A stretch of DNA of 64,000 bases from Blastobasis lacticolella (lineage: Eukaryota > Arthropoda > Insecta > Lepidoptera > Blastobasidae), in the NCBI GenBank assembly GCA_905147135.1, contig LR990044.1:4406122-4470121 (forward strand), given 5' to 3'. Positions 60,729 to 64,000 of the stretch are shown piece after piece; positions within the stretch are counted from its first letter, which is position 1; the number at the start of each line of letters is the position of its first letter. The notes under the pieces are model-generated. The model had not been told where the DNA came from, ran no database searches, and worked only from the letters and a program-made list of their open reading frames with translations. Made by a program: the position numbers and the translations under genes.

Positions 60729-62154
60729 TTATCGCAAATTTTGCAGGAGAGCGTACGGAGGATATACGTTATTTAGTGTTTTTGTCGAAAAATTGGGTAA
60801 TTTATTTCCTTTTGGCCGATATTGCTTTGGCATATATAATATCCATACGTATATTTATACGTATTGTTTACAAATTGTTTTGAAGTTGTCAAGCAGTAAC
60901 GAACCATAGATCGATGCCATGATGGCAAAAATTTAATTCCCACTTGCTGGCCACGAAAAATACGGCTGTCATAAATTTGAAATTGATTGACGTCCAGAGA
61001 AAGAAAAAGAGTCTGAAGTTTCTAAGTGAAAAAAAAGGAAGGATTTTTGATGATATTTGACGAAAAGGAATATTATTTGAAAAGAACAAGTATGATTGCT
61101 CAGCAGAAGCTATTTTTGCAAACTAAATATACCTAATAATAAATGACCGGTACAAAAATGCTCAAGTTTGCGTCTATAATTAGAAATTTTCAATCGATGA
61201 ATAGTGAACCCTGTGATGCTGTCAGAAATAAGGTTAAGTGCAATATACTCATTTAGGAACTTTTGGGCTTTTTTTACTTTTATAAATTTCTTCCAAGTTT
61301 TCCGGACTGAAGGATTATGACCCATTACCCTGAATCTTCGTGTTTTTCTTTATTAACTAAACCTGACACTGTACGCGTAGGACTACATATAAATATTATT
61401 TACAGATAGGCGGATTTTCTCATCTGTAACAATAATGGACTCTATATTTGCCTGCCTGAGAATCGAATCCGAGACACTTGCGTAACATTTACCTACTACA
61501 TTTCATATCCTACTATCCTCTATTTCTAAGGATAGATGTTTGTTACTCTTTTGTACTTTTAAAGATATAACAAATTATGAATACAAGACACTACTTCTCA
61601 AAAAATCTTCAGTAATAAATAATCATATCAAATGGAAGAGTTATAGTTAACGAAATATAATTTGCACCTATTCGGCTTATTGCTTTATATTTCGAGTTAT
61701 TTTACCTATCTATTGCAATAGAACAAACAAGTGCCCCGTCTCGTTAACGTACGTGGCATTATCCAAATGCACATAAACATGGCATGCCAGGAACTACTGT
61801 ATTTAAATATTAATAGCTTAGCAATATTTTTATTAGCTACATGTACAATCTTTTAAATATCTAAGTATTGGACATTTTTATTAGAAGTGAAGTGTTTTGA
61901 GGGGCTTTTTTTTATTTTTATTTTTTATTACTTAACTAGACAGGCATTTGACCGCCACCTCACCTGGTGGTAAGTGACCATGCGGTCGAAGATGGAACAT
62001 GCCTGTCTAGGAACAGCCTATTCAGTCTAGCGAGAAGAGAGAGAAGAACTGCGTTGCTCCATCGATAAGAGTCCAACTCTTAAATGTATGCTGTTGATGA
62101 CATATTTGCCCAAAGTATTAGAAATAAAAAACACTAAAGCAGGTACTACTTAAC
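60729..62154. other. Intergenic with a repeat at 61938-62040
   Basis: No gene supported. At 61938-62040 GACAGGCATTTGACCGCCAC, CACCTGGTGGTAAGTGACCA and AAGATGGAACATGCCTGTCT form a repeat I know from moths. Confidence 0.4.
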
Positions 62155-62171
62155 TATTTATTGCTTAGGTT

Positions 62172-62800
62172 CATCATCATCATCATCATCATCTTGGCGT
62201 TAAATCCCGGTTGCGCCCCCGCGCTACACGCGGGTGCCCGGGGTCCGCCTTCCTGCTATATCTAGTCCACTTTGCTCGGTCTTCGGCATCCTTCATAGTT
62301 AGTCCGTTGGCACGCATGTCACTCTTAACGACGTCCAGCCATCGCTTCTTGGGCCGGCCTCTCCTTCTCGTACCTGGCGGGGGTGGCATGGCCAGACATC
62401 TGTTCCCCACATAATTTGTCGGTCTGCGCAAGACGTGGCCATACCATCAAAGGCGACACTCCTGTAGCTTATCTGCGATGTCACGGACACGAATGCTACC
62501 GCGGATGTGGGCGCTCCGCACGCGATCTTTGCGGGAAACCCCACACATCCACCGCAGCATCTTCATTTCCGTGACTCGCAACTCCTGCTTGTGTCGCTCT
62601 AGTAGAGGCCAAGTCTCGCTGCCGTATAAGAGAACAGGTCTAATAATGGACTTATAGAGCTGTCCCTTCAGTTTCATCGGCATCTTGGGGTCACAAATGA
62701 CAGCCGTCACTTCCCGCCATTTTGCCCAAGCCGCGGATATTCGGGCTTTGACGTCGCTTTCGATGTCACCAGTTGCGCTTAGTACCGACCCCAGGTCTTG
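62172..62800 (-). mobile_element. RTE-type LINE-K, 5'-truncated, 17-bp target duplication
   Basis: The duplication TATTTATTGCTTAGGTT lies at 62155-62171 and 62801-62817. On the minus strand the ORF end reads KLKGQLYKSIIRPVLLYGSE, LRVTEMKMLRWMCGVSRKDR, IRVRDIADKLQECRL, one TGA, then WYGHVLRRPTNYVGN, TRRRGRPKKRWLDVVKSDMR and DRAKWTRYSRKADPG. The 3' UTR is short, with a GC hairpin (about 62218-62236) and a (CAT)n tail at 62172-62193. Only the C-terminal 190 or so residues of ORF2 remain. Confidence 0.85.
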
Positions 62801-62817
62801 TATTTATTGCTTAGGTT

Positions 62818-64000
62818 ATTACCTGTTATTTCGTTGTGAAATACTTATTGTGATTTTAACTATATCACAACGTCACTCGCATCTCATGTGTCACGTCATG
62901 GTTGTCAATAATTAATTCTATATCGTATTGTTATGATCTTGTCAATCAATTAATTCATTTTATTCAATGAAGGCGTCAAAAATACACTTATTGAACGTTA
63001 ATACAATGGCCATATTTACAGTTATTACACAAACAATAAATAATAATTAAAAGAAAAGTCAAATCGAGATACGTCTTGCATACAATGTATAAAATATAAT
63101 TTTTATAAATTAAATTTCAAGAATGACTATACAATGTGAAAACATTTGCTGCTGCTTAATTATTTATTTTTAATTGACCCGAATGTCATTCCAAGCATTT
63201 TTATCTGTAAAGTAATCATTTACGTTGTAATATGCTTTTTCATATAAAGTTGTCTTTACAACAGACTTAAATTTTTGTTTATAGGTAGCTCGACTTTGCC
63301 GTTAGGTATTTTATTTTAATACTGAATACTGGTCCGTGAATAAGCGCTAGAACGATGATGACTGAATACTGGTCCCTACAAATGAATTCAGTTCAGTTTT
63401 GCTTAGCCTAGTTATTAAGTGTACCAACTTGTTTTTGTTACTAGTATTAATGTGATGTATGCAAAGACTTCTATATATATCTATGGATGTATGTAATAGT
63501 TCTTTTTGAATATATGTGTATTTTTTCTAACATATACAAAATTTTCATAAATAAATATATATATTGACAGGGCACAGTAAAAATTTTCATTTCTTTAAAT
63601 AATTGTGTTGGGGAATTCCGACTTCTCAGGTCATAAATAGCCCGTACAGCTCTCTTCTGCAAAACAAATACTGAATTCAAATCTGCCGCATGAATAATAT
63701 AGGAAATACGCAAAATATACTAGTTTTGCTGTTGAGATGTCCGTCAGTTACCTAATTTTCTTAACAGCGTAAGCAGCAGAACTAAGCCGACTCAACAAAG
63801 CTGTTATGTGAGGACCCCACTGTAAACGGTTGTTTATTGTCATCCCCAAAAAAAACTCGGTTTGGATAGAAATCTAAATTTTCATTATTAATTTTAACAT
63901 TCATTAGGAGATTGTTTAGGTAGTTAAAAATGCACACACTTGGTTTTTTTTGCATTTAAGGTTATTTGTCGTAAACCAATCTTGGACCTTAACTCAGTTG
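62818..64000 (-). mobile_element. LINE-L, minus strand, running off the window end
   Basis: Its 3' UTR parallels LINE-G (41740-42300). Coding pieces on the minus strand read VFVLQKRAVRAIYDLRSRNS and QLFKEMKIFTVPCQYIYLF (63471-63713). From 63720 to about 63850 they read like the FLG...INNRLQWGPH region of LINE-A ORF2. The element continues beyond 64000, so its 5' extent is unknown. It belongs to the LINE-A/LINE-G group. Confidence 0.65.

Noticed and set aside
61440..61475. Box-B-like GGATTCGATTC on the minus strand (tRNA or SINE)
   Set aside because: No box A at the right spacing and no SINE body was found.
1..64000. CRISPR array, operon or other prokaryotic system
   Set aside because: No regularly spaced direct repeats with unique spacers, no ribosome-binding-site-led gene clusters; introns, SINEs and LINEs show a eukaryotic genome.

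Overview
The window is eukaryotic and looks like an insect, most probably a moth or butterfly (inference). It is AT-rich, has GT-AG introns, contains almost no host genes, and is packed with non-LTR retrotransposons ending in (AATA)n or similar tails. It also holds tRNA-derived SINEs, a TTAA-flanked piggyBac element and several short repeats that I know as common in Lepidoptera. The species cannot be named from this sequence.

Layout. 1-6 kb: a possible minus-strand last exon (699-787), an F-box pseudogene cut by a LINE tail, an RTE scrap, and an intronless bZIP copy with one in-frame stop. 6-11.1 kb: LINE-A, with a coiled-coil/alanine-repeat/SGNH ORF1 and an endonuclease-RT ORF2. 12-14 kb: a common interspersed repeat, a tRNA-derived SINE and a LINE 3' UTR full of TTGACAT motifs. 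14.6-20.2 kb: LINE-B (+) inserted into LINE-C (-), whose two halves flank it. 20.5-34.8 kb: nested insertions. A minus-strand Ty3/Gypsy element is split in gag by an 11.3-kb TTAA-flanked piggyBac element. That transposase gene is split by a 9.8-kb TIR element with a 3-bp TTA/TAA duplication. Inside lie LINE-D and, in its tail, a direct-repeat (LTR-like) element with two 526-bp copies that look identical. 34.9-36.4 kb: a repeat carrying an 872-bp LTR mini-element (TRIM) and a 246-bp MITE; a second copy at 51.7 kb shows both sites empty. 39-48.7 kb: a pile-up of LINE fragments ending in LINE-I, whose ORFs look intact. 52.4-54.7 kb: LINE-J, a different kind of RT with a 13-bp target duplication. 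62-64 kb: an RTE fragment with a 17-bp target duplication, and LINE-L running off the end.

Host-like genes are few: a clean four-exon gene (56323-58608, 192 aa) behind a TATA box; a small basic single-exon gene (50036-49806, minus) that ends in a perfect replication-dependent histone mRNA stem-loop but encodes no known histone; and a processed-looking relic of a PAM2-containing DEDDh RNA exonuclease (59.8-60.7 kb).

The observations I rate highest are the histone-type stem-loop behind a non-histone ORF, the strand-consistent TTGACAT arrays in 3' UTRs of several different LINEs, and the multi-level nested insertion whose layers can be removed in silico with frames rejoining.
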